Program-made: the position numbers and the translations under genes | Shown: one piece after another, positions 54,497-63,144 of the stretch | Layout: the number at the start of each line of letters is the position of its first letter | How positions within the stretch are numbered: the stretch's first letter is position 1 | Source of the DNA: an uncultured Porphyromonas sp. | GTDB taxonomy: Bacteria; Bacteroidota; Bacteroidia; Bacteroidales; Porphyromonadaceae | Assembly: GCA_934364985.1 (NCBI GenBank) | Contig: CAKRMU010000005.1 | Span: forward strand, 1-64,000 | DNA: 64,000 nt | Direction: 5' to 3' | Notes under the pieces: model-generated | The model's database searches: none | What the model saw: only the letters and a program-made list of their open reading frames with translations | Told to the model about the DNA's origin: nothing

Positions 54497-55180
54497 TTAG
54501 TCTAAGTCTCTGACTTTAAGAATATTGTATGAAATATTGCTGTCGTAGACATCTACACCCTCCCTCTCCTTTACTTTTTTTACCACTTTGCGGGTGATGG
54601 GTAGTATGATAATCTCATAAAGCGTCTTTAGAAATACTTGTATGCCCATTATCTTGAGGAGTTCCACAAATGGGATGACGCCACCAAAGGCGATGGGGAA
54701 AAATAGCAATGAATCTATCCCCTCACCGGCTATCGTCGAGAGAATTGCCCTAAGGGAGAAGTGCTTCTCTCCATGCCTAAGCTTCATTTTGCTCATCACA
54801 ATGGCATTGATAAATGAGCCGGAGAGGAAAGCTATCATACTGGCAAGCGTGATGCGAGGGGCAAATGTGAAGATGAAATTAAAGTGCTCGGCATCCTCCC
54901 AGTAGGCAGGAGCGGGGAGCTGGACGGCAAGCAGCCCGATAAGGACCACAAAAAGGTTCATCGCAAAACCGCACCATATGATTAGGCGGGTCTTTTTATA
55001 GCCCCACACCTCTGCGATACAATCGTTGAGAACATAGGAGATTGGGAAAACGAGTAAGCCACCTGTGAGGGTTAACGGACCGGCATCGATGACTTTCGTC
55101 TCGAGGAGATTACTCGTAATGAGGCATACCACAAAGAGCACGCTCATTAAGAGAAACGTGATAGATACTTGTTGTTTCAT
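54497..55180 (-). CDS. YhhQ/VUT-family transporter, probably for a queuosine precursor
   Basis: The 227-residue inner-membrane protein has about six helices and the family motifs LLVFPISYVLNDCIAEVWG and EGIDSLLFFPIAF. YhhQ proteins import the 7-deazaguanine precursors used for queuosine in tRNA. A frame 36 codons longer exists, but it would run through a terminator hairpin (55235-55296) and does not look like the family, so the ATG at 55180 is used. The ORF ends before repeat element 9. No queuosine synthesis gene is nearby, so the substrate is inferred from family membership only. Confidence 0.87.
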   Translation of the reverse strand: MKQQVSITFLLMSVLFVVCLITSNLLETKVIDAGPLTLTGGLLVFPISYVLNDCIAEVWGYKKTRLIIWCGFAMNLFVVLIGLLAVQLPAPAYWEDAEHFNFIFTFAPRITLASMIAFLSGSFINAIVMSKMKLRHGEKHFSLRAILSTIAGEGIDSLLFFPIAFGGVIPFVELLKIMGIQVFLKTLYEIIILPITRKVVKKVKEREGVDVYDSNISYNILKVRDLD

Positions 55181-55234
55181 AATCTTGTTTTTTACGTGGT
55201 GTTCAAGCACACGGTTATTGTATTTTGGGACAAA

Positions 55235-55296
55235 AAAGGGGATCGCAGGTGCTGTTACATACTCTTTAATATATGCATCCTCCTGCAACCCCCTTT
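55235..55296 (-). terminator. Terminator or attenuator between the OmpH-like gene and the YhhQ-like gene
   Basis: On the minus strand AAAGGGG and GCAGG (55282-55296) pair with CCTGC and CCCCTTT (55235-55249), and the stem runs directly into CCCCTTTTTTG. It lies about 35 nt past the OmpH-like stop. The 32-nt loop contains no recognised preQ1 aptamer. Confidence 0.65.
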
Positions 55297-55331
55297 GTGC
55301 TATATACCCATTAAGGGCATTTTTTAGGGAC

Positions 55332-55955
55332 TTACTTTTTAGCTTCGTCCTTTAGTGGCTTAAAATGATCGTTGAGGTACTTAGTCACCTCTTTCGTGAT
55401 ATCGTAATACTCATCTGAATATATGATGTTGTCGCTTGACTTATTGGTAAATATCATTTGGTATTTACCCACCTCCTTATTATACTGCTGTACGTGCGAC
55501 ATTATAGTATCTGAGAGGGCTGCCATCTTATTTGCCTCGAGCTGCATTAGCTCACCCTGGAGCCTTTGGTTAAGCTCTTGAAAATCTTGCTGAAGCTTTA
55601 GGATACGCTCTTGCTCCCTCTGAGCCCTGCCTTGGTCGAAAAACGCATTATTATCTACCTTACGCTGAAACTCCCGCATCTCGCTCTCTAGGTTACGCCC
55701 TTTGCTATTAACGGTGGCTTGCCTTGACTCCATCTCACGCATCAGCTCCTCCTGCACCTGAATGGCATAGGTATAGTTAGTGATAAGACTATCTAAATTA
55801 ATGTACGCGATAGGCATACGTGCTGATATGGAATCACTGGGGACGTTATCGACAGCTACGGATTTATCGCTCTTGTTACCCGTAAAGTGTAGAATGAAAA
55901 GTACTACTACAGCAACTCCCAAGATAATGCTAACGATGGTATTTTTATCTTTCAT
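55332..55955 (-). CDS. OmpH/Skp-like periplasmic chaperone
   Basis: The 207-residue protein has an N-terminal hydrophobic segment (residues 8-24, IVSIILGVAVVVLFIL) that looks like a membrane anchor more than a cleaved signal. PIAYINLDSLITNY and a long coiled coil (about 65-150, rich in Q, E, R and L) follow, then a C-terminal DEYYDITKEVTKYLND. This is the OmpH/Skp pattern. Skp holds unfolded outer-membrane proteins in the periplasm. The gene is apart from bamA, so it may be a specialised extra copy. A small membrane-protein gene lies 73 nt upstream and a terminator follows. Confidence 0.88.
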   Translation of the reverse strand: MKDKNTIVSIILGVAVVVLFILHFTGNKSDKSVAVDNVPSDSISARMPIAYINLDSLITNYTYAIQVQEELMREMESRQATVNSKGRNLESEMREFQRKVDNNAFFDQGRAQREQERILKLQQDFQELNQRLQGELMQLEANKMAALSDTIMSHVQQYNKEVGKYQMIFTNKSSDNIIYSDEYYDITKEVTKYLNDHFKPLKDEAKK

Positions 55956-56028
55956 CTCTCTTGCTATTGGCAGGCTTAAGGATCTGTTGATAACCTATCG
56001 ACCTGTAAGTTAGTTATTATATAGTTGA

Positions 56029-56253
56029 TTATTGTAATCTATCTTCTTCCGCTATCCTATCAAAGAGATTACGATGCGTCACGGCATCTTTATGCTGATG
56101 CCTATGACACGTAAGCCCTTTTTCCTCAAGCTTTGGCTGACCTTCTACGTGCAAATTAGGGAACCCCCAATGCCTCGTAAAGAATACTCTAACTCCTAAA
56201 AGCAGCACACATATTGCCACAACTAATAGGGTAATAAGTAGGATTTGCGTCAT
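56029..56253 (-). CDS. Small membrane-anchored protein of unknown function
   Basis: The 74-residue protein has one N-terminal transmembrane helix (ILLITLLVVAICVLLLGVRV) and a short polar tail with HWGFPNLHVEG and a Cys-His pair (CHRHQ). Similar small proteins with a GFPNxHV motif are known to me from other Bacteroidales genomes as uncharacterised membrane proteins. The helix, conserved-looking tail and position upstream of the OmpH-like gene support a real gene. No function can be assigned. Confidence 0.7.
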   Translation of the reverse strand: MTQILLITLLVVAICVLLLGVRVFFTRHWGFPNLHVEGQPKLEEKGLTCHRHQHKDAVTHRNLFDRIAEEDRLQ

Positions 56254-56342
56254 ACTCCTTTCTATCGTAATAATAAACGGTTACAAATGTAACCGATTTC
56301 TTTTGTGCCACAAAGGTTTTAAGTCTTTTTAGAATATATATC

Positions 56343-56373
56343 TTGAAAAGTTGACCGATAAAGCGTACCTTTA
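56343..56373 (+). promoter_or_regulatory. Possible promoter of pepD
   Basis: TTG (56343-56345) is followed after 20 nt by TACCTTTA (56366-56373), one base from TAnnTTTG. It is 45 nt upstream of the pepD start codon. Confidence 0.45.
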
Positions 56374-56418
56374 CCCTCAGAATAATTAATAACAAACCAA
56401 ATATTATTTGTAGAGTTT

Positions 56419-57885
56419 ATGACTACACACGAACCAAAACTTGTATTCGAGTACTTCGATAAGATTACTAAGACCCCTCGCCCCAGTAAAAAGGAGGCGA
56501 AGATGATACAATTCCTTGAGGATTTTGCGAAGGAACACAAATTGGAATATCGCAAAGACAAGGTCGGTAATATCGTCATGAAGAAAGGGGCTACCCCAGG
56601 AATGGAAGACCGCAAAAGTATCATTATGCAAAGCCATATTGATATGGTCTGCGAGAAAAACAATGACGTGGATATCAACTTTGAGACCGACCCTATCCGC
56701 ACCAAGATTGTGGACGGATGGCTCATGGCGGAGGGTACTACCCTTGGTGCTGACAACGGGATTGGCGTAGCTACTCAGCTCGCGATTCTCGCCAGCGACG
56801 ACATACAACACGGACCTATCGAAGCCCTATTCACTGTGGACGAAGAGACAGGACTAACGGGTGCTATGAATGTCGAAAAAGGGTTCTTTGATAGCGATAT
56901 CCTCCTCAACCTCGATAGCGAAGACGAGGGTGAAATGTTTGTAGGATGTGCGGGTGGCATGGGAACGATGGCAGAGTTTTACTACGAACCAACGTATGCC
57001 GATCCCAACCTCACCTACATCAAGATAACCGTAAGCGGTCTCCTCGGAGGTCACTCGGGTGGCGATATACATTTAGGAAGAGGGAACGCCGTGAAGATAC
57101 TTGCTCGTGCTCTTTATGGGCTTGCCGACGAAGTAGACTACGTACTCGCAAGTTTCCAAGGCGGTAACCTACATAATGCCATCCCAAGAGAAGCTTGTGC
57201 CGTTATCGGTGTTGAAGCAGCTGATAGAGAGCCTGTGGCAGCACGTATTAATACTTTCTCAAGTGACATTCATAATGAACTCAAAGCCGTTGATCCAAAT
57301 GTAGAAGTAAAGGCAACGACAACAGAGAAACCTGAATGGTGCATCGACGAGACAACAACAGCACAATTAATCAACGCACTAATCGCTTGCCCTCATGGAG
57401 TTCTTGGCATGAGCCACACCATCGAAAACCTTGTTGAGACATCAAATAACCTCGCATCCGTCAAGATGCAACAGTCGGAAGACGGCTACCCTATCATCTA
57501 TGTTGAGACCAGCCAACGTAGCTCTGTAGAGAGTGCTAAGCGTATGGCAGGCGATATGGTAACCTCAATATTTGACTTGGCAGGTGCCTATGTCTCCGAG
57601 CGTGATGGTTATCCAGGCTGGGAACCAAACCCAGAGTCCGAGATCATGGAAGTAGCTAAAAGCACCTACAACGAGCTATTCGGACACGACCCAAAGATAA
57701 TGGCCATCCACGCTGGTCTGGAATGCGGTCTATTTAAAGAGAAATATCCACACCTCGATATGTTGTCATTCGGCCCAACTATGAGGGATGTCCACTCTCC
57801 TCAAGAGCGTTTAGAGCTTAAGACCGTTGAGATGTTCTGGAAGCATCTATTGGCTATCCTCAAGAATGCACCTAAGAAAGCATAA
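56419..57885 (+). CDS. pepD: Aminoacyl-histidine dipeptidase
   Basis: The enzyme cleaves X-His dipeptides such as beta-alanyl-histidine (EC 3.4.13.18) and belongs to metallopeptidase family M20/M28. The 488-residue protein has the metal-binding QSHIDMVCEKN near residue 75, TLGADNGIGVA with the bridging Asp near 115, FTVDEETGLTGA with the catalytic Glu pair near 145, and NLDSEDEGE. It has no signal peptide, so it is cytoplasmic and works on imported dipeptides. It could feed free histidine to the hut operon encoded about 49 kb away in the same window. Its end overlaps the next gene by 20 nt. Confidence 0.96.
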   Translation: MTTHEPKLVFEYFDKITKTPRPSKKEAKMIQFLEDFAKEHKLEYRKDKVGNIVMKKGATPGMEDRKSIIMQSHIDMVCEKNNDVDINFETDPIRTKIVDGWLMAEGTTLGADNGIGVATQLAILASDDIQHGPIEALFTVDEETGLTGAMNVEKGFFDSDILLNLDSEDEGEMFVGCAGGMGTMAEFYYEPTYADPNLTYIKITVSGLLGGHSGGDIHLGRGNAVKILARALYGLADEVDYVLASFQGGNLHNAIPREACAVIGVEAADREPVAARINTFSSDIHNELKAVDPNVEVKATTTEKPEWCIDETTTAQLINALIACPHGVLGMSHTIENLVETSNNLASVKMQQSEDGYPIIYVETSQRSSVESAKRMAGDMVTSIFDLAGAYVSERDGYPGWEPNPESEIMEVAKSTYNELFGHDPKIMAIHAGLECGLFKEKYPHLDMLSFGPTMRDVHSPQERLELKTVEMFWKHLLAILKNAPKKA

Positions 57886-58975
57886 CTTCCGGGGTACCAA
57901 TAACTATTTACCTAATAAGCTGCCACGAGCCATCGTACTCGTGGTGGCTTTATGGTTTTCGAGCGGTATTATTTCGGCACAAAAAGGAGAAGAGGAGTTA
58001 GGGCGTATGATGTTTTATAATGTGGAAAACCTATTTGACACAATTAATGATCCCGATACTGATGACGACGACTTTACACCCAATGGATCTCTGCATTGGA
58101 CAAAAAGCCGTTATCGTAAGAAGCGAGAACACATTGCTTGGGTCATAAGCAACATCGGTGAATGGTCGTATCCAGCTATCGTGGGTATGGTAGAAGTGGA
58201 GGACACAAGGGTGATACACGACCTCCTAAGTTTGCACACTTTTGAAATGGTAGATTACGATTATGCTGTCACCGATAGCTCGGACCCCAGAGGCGTTGAT
58301 GTCGCTCTTATGTGGGATAATAACCGGCTAAAGCATATCAGTAGCCGCGAAATCCCACACTACGGAGAGCTACAATCCTACCCCTTAAGTCATGATCCGC
58401 GTAAACTTGAAGAGGCAAAAGGCACTGGCAGAAATACCCTTTGGGTCACCTTGGAGCATAGGGCGACAGGAAGGCTTATGGATATCTTCGTCCTCCATGC
58501 ACCGAGTCGACGGGCAGGCACCCGCATAACAGGAGAGAAAAGAGCCCGGGTTTTATCAAAAATAAAGTGTATTATTGACGAACTCTTACACGATAACCCT
58601 CAACGCTGTGTGGTAATTATGGGCGATTTTAATGACAACCCGACAGACCTATCATTACTGAAAACACTACAAGCTGAAGCGATAGACAAGGAGACGGATA
58701 TACAACCTACGTGCCTTTATAATCTCACATATACTCTCTACAAAAATGGCAAAGGTACGCACCGCTTTCAGGGAAGGCCCTGGATGCCGGATCAGATCAT
58801 CGTATCAGGGAATCTTTATCAAGGCGACCAACCATTGCTCAGTGAGCGACAGGTAAGTATTTTCAAGCACCCGGTTTTATTTGATAAAGACGGGAACCTA
58901 AAACGGACTTACAGGGGGACCGTTTACACCGGAGGCTACTCCGACCACCTGCCTATCTACATTGACTTACACTAA
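57866..58975 (+). CDS. Endonuclease/exonuclease/phosphatase (EEP) family protein, exported
   Basis: The 369-residue protein has an N-terminal signal peptide (IVLVVALWFSSGIISAQ). It has the EEP-fold motifs MFYNVENLFDT, VGMVEVED (catalytic Glu), FVLHAPSRRAG, VIMGDFNDNP and YSDHLPIYIDL (catalytic His). Such Bacteroidetes proteins are secreted phosphodiesterases of unknown target: nucleic acid, lipid or sugar phosphate. No earlier start gives a better signal peptide; the ATG at 57866 overlaps pepD by 20 nt. rlmH starts 1 nt after its stop, so pepD, this gene, rlmH and truA look like one unit. Confidence 0.88.
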   Translation: MHLRKHNFRGTNNYLPNKLPRAIVLVVALWFSSGIISAQKGEEELGRMMFYNVENLFDTINDPDTDDDDFTPNGSLHWTKSRYRKKREHIAWVISNIGEWSYPAIVGMVEVEDTRVIHDLLSLHTFEMVDYDYAVTDSSDPRGVDVALMWDNNRLKHISSREIPHYGELQSYPLSHDPRKLEEAKGTGRNTLWVTLEHRATGRLMDIFVLHAPSRRAGTRITGEKRARVLSKIKCIIDELLHDNPQRCVVIMGDFNDNPTDLSLLKTLQAEAIDKETDIQPTCLYNLTYTLYKNGKGTHRFQGRPWMPDQIIVSGNLYQGDQPLLSERQVSIFKHPVLFDKDGNLKRTYRGTVYTGGYSDHLPIYIDLH

Positions 58976-58976
58976 T

Positions 58977-59456
58977 ATGCAAGGCATCAAATTACTCTTT
59001 GTCGGCAAAACAGATAGCCCTCATATCAAGGCAATGATTGCGGAATACGAGCGACGACTTTCTCGTTATGTACCACTCGAAATAGAGGAGATCCCTGATA
59101 TCAAAAATAGGAAATCCCTCACGTTTGAGCAACAAAAAGAGGAGGAGGGGAGAGCCATCTTAGCGACTATCAATTCCCCTCAAGACGAAGTAGTACTGCT
59201 TGATGAGCAAGGCAAGATGCCCACCTCCCAACAGTTTGCCAAGTTTATTGAGGAGAAACAGATGCGTATTCCACGTAAACTAATATTTGTTATCGGCGGT
59301 CCCTATGGTTTCTCTAAGGAGGTTTATAGTGCGTACCACCAAAAACTTTCACTCGGCAATATGACCTTCAGTCATCAGATGATACGACTTTTTTTAATTG
59401 AGCAAATCTACCGAGCTTATACCATTATTAACCATCATCCTTACCACCATGAGTGA
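58977..59456 (+). CDS. rlmH: 23S rRNA (pseudouridine1915-N3)-methyltransferase
   Basis: The 159-residue SPOUT-class enzyme methylates pseudouridine 1915 in helix 69 of 23S rRNA (EC 2.1.1.177). It begins MQGIKLLFVGKTDSPHIK and has LLDEQGKMPTSQQFAKFI and the SAM-binding knot FVIGGPYGFSKEVY, with a C-terminal MTFSHQMIRLFLIEQIYRAY. The ATG at 58977 is used; a frame five codons longer begins inside the previous gene. Its last 8 nt overlap truA, another rRNA/tRNA modification gene. Confidence 0.96.
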   Translation: MQGIKLLFVGKTDSPHIKAMIAEYERRLSRYVPLEIEEIPDIKNRKSLTFEQQKEEEGRAILATINSPQDEVVLLDEQGKMPTSQQFAKFIEEKQMRIPRKLIFVIGGPYGFSKEVYSAYHQKLSLGNMTFSHQMIRLFLIEQIYRAYTIINHHPYHHE

Positions 59457-60216
59457 TACCTCGCGATATATATTAGAGCTACAATATGACGGCACCGACT
59501 TCGTTGGATGGCAAGAACAATCGAAAGGCCGAACCATACAAGGCGTCATTGAAAATCGGCTCTCGACCATTCTCCGCACCCCCATTAAGGTGGTAGGGGC
59601 CGGGAGGACTGACACAGGCGTTCATGCCACTTATATGGTAGCTCATTTTGATCTCCCTAATTCGCTTGTCCCTAACATCAAGGAAGCCGTTTTCAGACTC
59701 AATCGTTTCTTGCCTCCCGATATATGTATCCTTGGAGTGCGACAAGTGTCATCCGATTTTCACGCTCGCTTCTGTGCCATAAGTCGGAGTTACGGCTACT
59801 ATATCACCGAAAAGCCTAATCCTTTTTTACGCAAATACCACACTTACATCCCACAACCGCTTGATTTTGGTATGATGAATCAAGCAGCAGAATACCTTAT
59901 TGGTACTCACGATTTCTCATCATTCTCCAAGAAACACTCCGATGTTACGAATCACCTTTGCACGGTTACGGAAGCACGTTGGGTACAATTGGGAGACACG
60001 GAATGGGTATTTCGGATCACGGCTAACCGCTTCCTGAGGAGCATGGTACGTGCAATCGTAGGGACTCTTATTGAGGTAGGCACAGGGAAAATGTCCCCCA
60101 ATGAGTTTGCCGAGATATTGGACAAAGTAGATGACGAGTACCCATTTAATACTGCTCCTGCTACCGGATTACGTCTGGAGCATATCGCATATCCTCCTCA
60201 TTTATTAGAGCCATAG
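59449..60216 (+). CDS. truA: tRNA pseudouridine synthase A
   Basis: The enzyme makes pseudouridine at positions 38-40 of tRNA anticodon arms (EC 5.4.99.12). The 255-residue protein has the catalytic Asp55 in GAGRTDTGVHA, the opening RYILELQYDGTDFVGWQ, and FRITANRFLRSMVRAIVG near residue 190. The chosen ATG (59449) overlaps the rlmH stop by 8 nt and starts the conserved first strand; a longer frame inside rlmH is rejected. A small hairpin follows before the convergent mazG. Confidence 0.96.
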   Translation: MSDTSRYILELQYDGTDFVGWQEQSKGRTIQGVIENRLSTILRTPIKVVGAGRTDTGVHATYMVAHFDLPNSLVPNIKEAVFRLNRFLPPDICILGVRQVSSDFHARFCAISRSYGYYITEKPNPFLRKYHTYIPQPLDFGMMNQAAEYLIGTHDFSSFSKKHSDVTNHLCTVTEARWVQLGDTEWVFRITANRFLRSMVRAIVGTLIEVGTGKMSPNEFAEILDKVDDEYPFNTAPATGLRLEHIAYPPHLLEP

Positions 60217-60254
60217 AGTAATACGGCTTCTCCAAAGTGTTTAAGTCGCTACGG

Positions 60255-60278
60255 CACTACTCATATCATTTAGTAGTG
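60255..60278. terminator. Weak hairpin between convergent truA and mazG
   Basis: CACTACT (60255-60261) pairs with AGTAGTG (60272-60278) around a 10-nt loop. It has no T-tract on either side, so terminator function is only a possibility, suggested by its position between convergent genes. Confidence 0.3.
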
Positions 60279-60285
60279 ATACGGC

Positions 60286-61092
60286 CTACCTTTCTTCGTC
60301 TTTTGCCTCGTCCCAGAGGGCATCCATCTCTTCAAGTGTCATATCCTTAAGACTTCGTCCTTGCTCCTTTGCCCTCCTTTCAATATGGTTAAAGCGACGG
60401 ATAAATTTCTTATTCGTCCGCTCAAGAGAGGTGTCTGGATCCACTCCAAATAGCCTACCCATATTGATTAAGCTAAAGATAAAGTCACCGAATTCTCCCT
60501 CCTTCTGCTCTTTCGAACTGTCGCTATCTATCTCGGCTTTTAGCTCATCTAATTCTTCGTAAACCTTAGCCCAAACATCTTTAGGGTCGTCCCAATCAAA
60601 GCCGGCATTTGCAGCTTTTTCCTGCACTCTATACGCTTTAATGAGCGAGGGAAGACCCTTAGGAATACCGCCCAATACGCTCTTATTGCCACCTTTTTCT
60701 TTGAGCTTCAATTGCTCCCAATTTAGCTCAACGTCATGGGCTGTATCCACATGTGTGGCACCATAGATATGAGGATGACGGAAGATCAATTTATCGGCTT
60801 CGTTATTGCAAACCTTCGCAATATCAAAAGTCCTTTTCTCCTCACCTATCTTAGAATAAAATAGGATATGCAGTAAGACGTCTCCTAACTCTTTCGCTAT
60901 TTCAGTATCGTTATTAGCGAGAATTGCTTCACTGAGTTCGTACGTCTCCTCAATGGTATTTGGGCGGAGCGACATATTGGTCTGCTTCGCATCCCAAGGG
61001 CACTCCTTTCGGAGCCGATCAAGGACATCGAGGAGCCGACCAAAAGCTCTTAGCTTCTCCTCCCTACTACTCTCCGTGTAATCGTCGTTCAC
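60286..61092 (-). CDS. mazG: Nucleoside triphosphate pyrophosphohydrolase MazG
   Basis: The enzyme cuts NTPs and dNTPs to the monophosphate and pyrophosphate, helping to clear damaged or excess nucleotides (EC 3.6.1.9). The 268-residue protein has the two-domain MazG layout. The first domain has RKECPWDAKQTNMSLRPN, the acidic ligands EETYELSEAI and ELGDVLLHILFYSKI. The second has YEELDELKAEIDSD and EFGDFIFSLINM. Its start overlaps the dsbD stop by 4 nt, so it is translated with dsbD. The length agrees with the E. coli protein. Confidence 0.95.
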   Translation of the reverse strand: MNDDYTESSREEKLRAFGRLLDVLDRLRKECPWDAKQTNMSLRPNTIEETYELSEAILANNDTEIAKELGDVLLHILFYSKIGEEKRTFDIAKVCNNEADKLIFRHPHIYGATHVDTAHDVELNWEQLKLKEKGGNKSVLGGIPKGLPSLIKAYRVQEKAANAGFDWDDPKDVWAKVYEELDELKAEIDSDSSKEQKEGEFGDFIFSLINMGRLFGVDPDTSLERTNKKFIRRFNHIERRAKEQGRSLKDMTLEEMDALWDEAKDEER

Positions 61093-63134
61093 CTCTCCGA
61101 TTTCTTTTTGTATTCACTCAGACCACCTTTTAGCCAAGATACATAATGGTCTACATTTTTATCAAAGCCATAGCTTGGCCCTAATGGGCGTCCGTTACCA
61201 TCCAGCATTACGTAGAATGGTTGTGCATTAGCACCGAATTTTGTAGTCTGCAAGTAGCTCCATCGCTCCCCTATTGTCTTGAGTTTGCGAGTGGTATCCC
61301 CATCTTTTACCTCTATATATTCAGGCAGATGAGTTTTATCATCCACGATAAGGGTAACGAGAATAAATTCGTCGTCTATGATACCCTTAACCTTAGGATC
61401 GGTCCATACTGAGGCTTCCATTTCTCGGCAATTAACACAACCATAACCCGAAAAATCTACCAGCACAGGCTTGTTTTCGCTCCTTGAGGCACGGATAGCG
61501 CTCTCGAAGTCGTGGTATTGCGGATGAACTTCCGATGCATAAAGATTAAAATCTTGAGTCGATAAAGGAGGTGCAAAGGCACTAATGGCTTTAAGTGGAG
61601 CACCCCATAATCCGGGCACCATATATATGGCAAAAGAGAGCGAGATAATCGCTAAGAAGAGACGATTAACGCTCACATGCTCCAGCTCGGTATCGTGTGG
61701 AAGTTTGAGTTTACCCAATAAATAAATGCCCAAAAGGATGAAAATGATAATCCATAAAGCCACAAATGTTTCTCTATCAAGGATCCCCCACCCATAAGCG
61801 AGATCGGCGACAGAGAGGAACTTAAGAGATAGTGCTAGCTCGAGGAATCCTAAAGTCACCTTGACGCTGGTCATCCACGAACCGCTCTTAGGCATATTCT
61901 GAAGGAAGTTAGGAAATATCGCGAAAAGTGAGAATGGTAGAGCTAAAGCCAACGAGAAGCCGAGCATCCCAATGGCAGGACTTAGGAGACTACGTGTGGT
62001 TGCCGCCTCAACGAGCAATGTCCCGATTATAGGACCGGTGCAAGAAAAAGAGACAAGAGCTAATGTGAAAGCCATAAAGAAGATACTCAAGACTCCCGAT
62101 GTGCTCTCGGCTTTGCTGTCCATCTTATTTGTCCAAGACTGAGGTAAAACTATCTCAAAAGCCCCAAAGAAGCTGATGGCGAATACCACAAGCATCGCAA
62201 AGAATATAAGATTAAAAACAGCGTTAGTGGCTAAATCGTTAAGTGCATTAGCCCCAAAGATACCTGTGATCAGCAACCCAAGAGCTAAGTATATTACGAT
62301 TATTGCCAGCCCATATATGATAGCGTCTCGAATGGCTGCACTACGATTCTTGCTCCTTTTGAGGAAAAAGCTAACCGTCATAGGGATCATAGGCCACACG
62401 CATGGTGTCAATAGGGCCACAAGCCCTCCTAAGAAGCCGAGGAAAAATATCATTAATAATGATTTATCGGTCGCTGATAACGTCTTATCTCCATATGCTT
62501 TCAGCTCATCTTGAATAGGAGCCCAGATGTCGTCCGTCTCCTTAAATGCAGTAATTGTAGTATCTGAAACAGCTTCATTGGCATTCTCATCACCTGACCC
62601 GGTGAAAGCCTCATCTATTGAAGAATCGTTTCCATCCTCTATAGCGATACTTGCCATCTGGAGGGTTGTTGGGAGGTCACTTGCTTTATATTCAAAGGGC
62701 AAACGTGTGGGGGGAAGACAAGTCTTGTCGTTACACAACATATAAATAAGGTCGCCCGCAAGTACAAAGTTATCAGGGTCTTTTATCTGCACTCGTTGTG
62801 TAAATACTACTGACTTCGTGTGCCACTTTAGTGTCATTTTAAGATTGTCATCATACACAGAGGATGCAGGTTTAGAGGGTGTTAATGCTCCTATGAGTTC
62901 AACTCCCTTACTACCGTCAAGCTCTATCTGTGTAGGTGTTGGACCCCCTTGAGGAAGGTCTACATCGTACACATGCCACCCATCTTTGAGATTAGCCTCA
63001 AACGTCAGCGTCACAATGCCGTCCGCTGTATTGGTTATATTTTGTTTCCAAGTGCAGGCATCCTTGATCATCTGTGCGTTAGCACTCATCAAAGGAATGC
63101 ACGCTAAAAGCATTAAGAGTACTCTCTGCATCAT
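61089..63134 (-). CDS. dsbD: Thiol:disulfide interchange protein DsbD
   Basis: DsbD carries electrons from cytoplasmic thioredoxin across the inner membrane to periplasmic disulfide reductants. The roughly 681-residue protein has a signal peptide (MMQRVLLMLLACIPLMSANA) and an N-terminal Ig-like domain with CTWKQ and CNDKTCLPP. About eight transmembrane helices follow, with LTPCVWPMIPMTVSFF and SFSCTGPIIGTLLVE holding the membrane cysteine pair. The C-terminal thioredoxin domain has CVNC in GYGCVNCREME. The frame is open to 63329; starts at 63164 (20-nt overlap with the upstream gene) or 63134 are both possible, and 63134 gives the cleaner signal peptide. Confidence 0.93.
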   Translation of the reverse strand: MMQRVLLMLLACIPLMSANAQMIKDACTWKQNITNTADGIVTLTFEANLKDGWHVYDVDLPQGGPTPTQIELDGSKGVELIGALTPSKPASSVYDDNLKMTLKWHTKSVVFTQRVQIKDPDNFVLAGDLIYMLCNDKTCLPPTRLPFEYKASDLPTTLQMASIAIEDGNDSSIDEAFTGSGDENANEAVSDTTITAFKETDDIWAPIQDELKAYGDKTLSATDKSLLMIFFLGFLGGLVALLTPCVWPMIPMTVSFFLKRSKNRSAAIRDAIIYGLAIIVIYLALGLLITGIFGANALNDLATNAVFNLIFFAMLVVFAISFFGAFEIVLPQSWTNKMDSKAESTSGVLSIFFMAFTLALVSFSCTGPIIGTLLVEAATTRSLLSPAIGMLGFSLALALPFSLFAIFPNFLQNMPKSGSWMTSVKVTLGFLELALSLKFLSVADLAYGWGILDRETFVALWIIIFILLGIYLLGKLKLPHDTELEHVSVNRLFLAIISLSFAIYMVPGLWGAPLKAISAFAPPLSTQDFNLYASEVHPQYHDFESAIRASRSENKPVLVDFSGYGCVNCREMEASVWTDPKVKGIIDDEFILVTLIVDDKTHLPEYIEVKDGDTTRKLKTIGERWSYLQTTKFGANAQPFYVMLDGNGRPLGPSYGFDKNVDHYVSWLKGGLSEYKKKSER

Positions 63135-63144
63135 ACGTTGTCCC

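Noticed and set aside
54497..55288. The 36-residue N-terminal extension of the YhhQ-like protein
   Set aside because: It would be translated through the terminator hairpin and precedes the normal family start at 55180.
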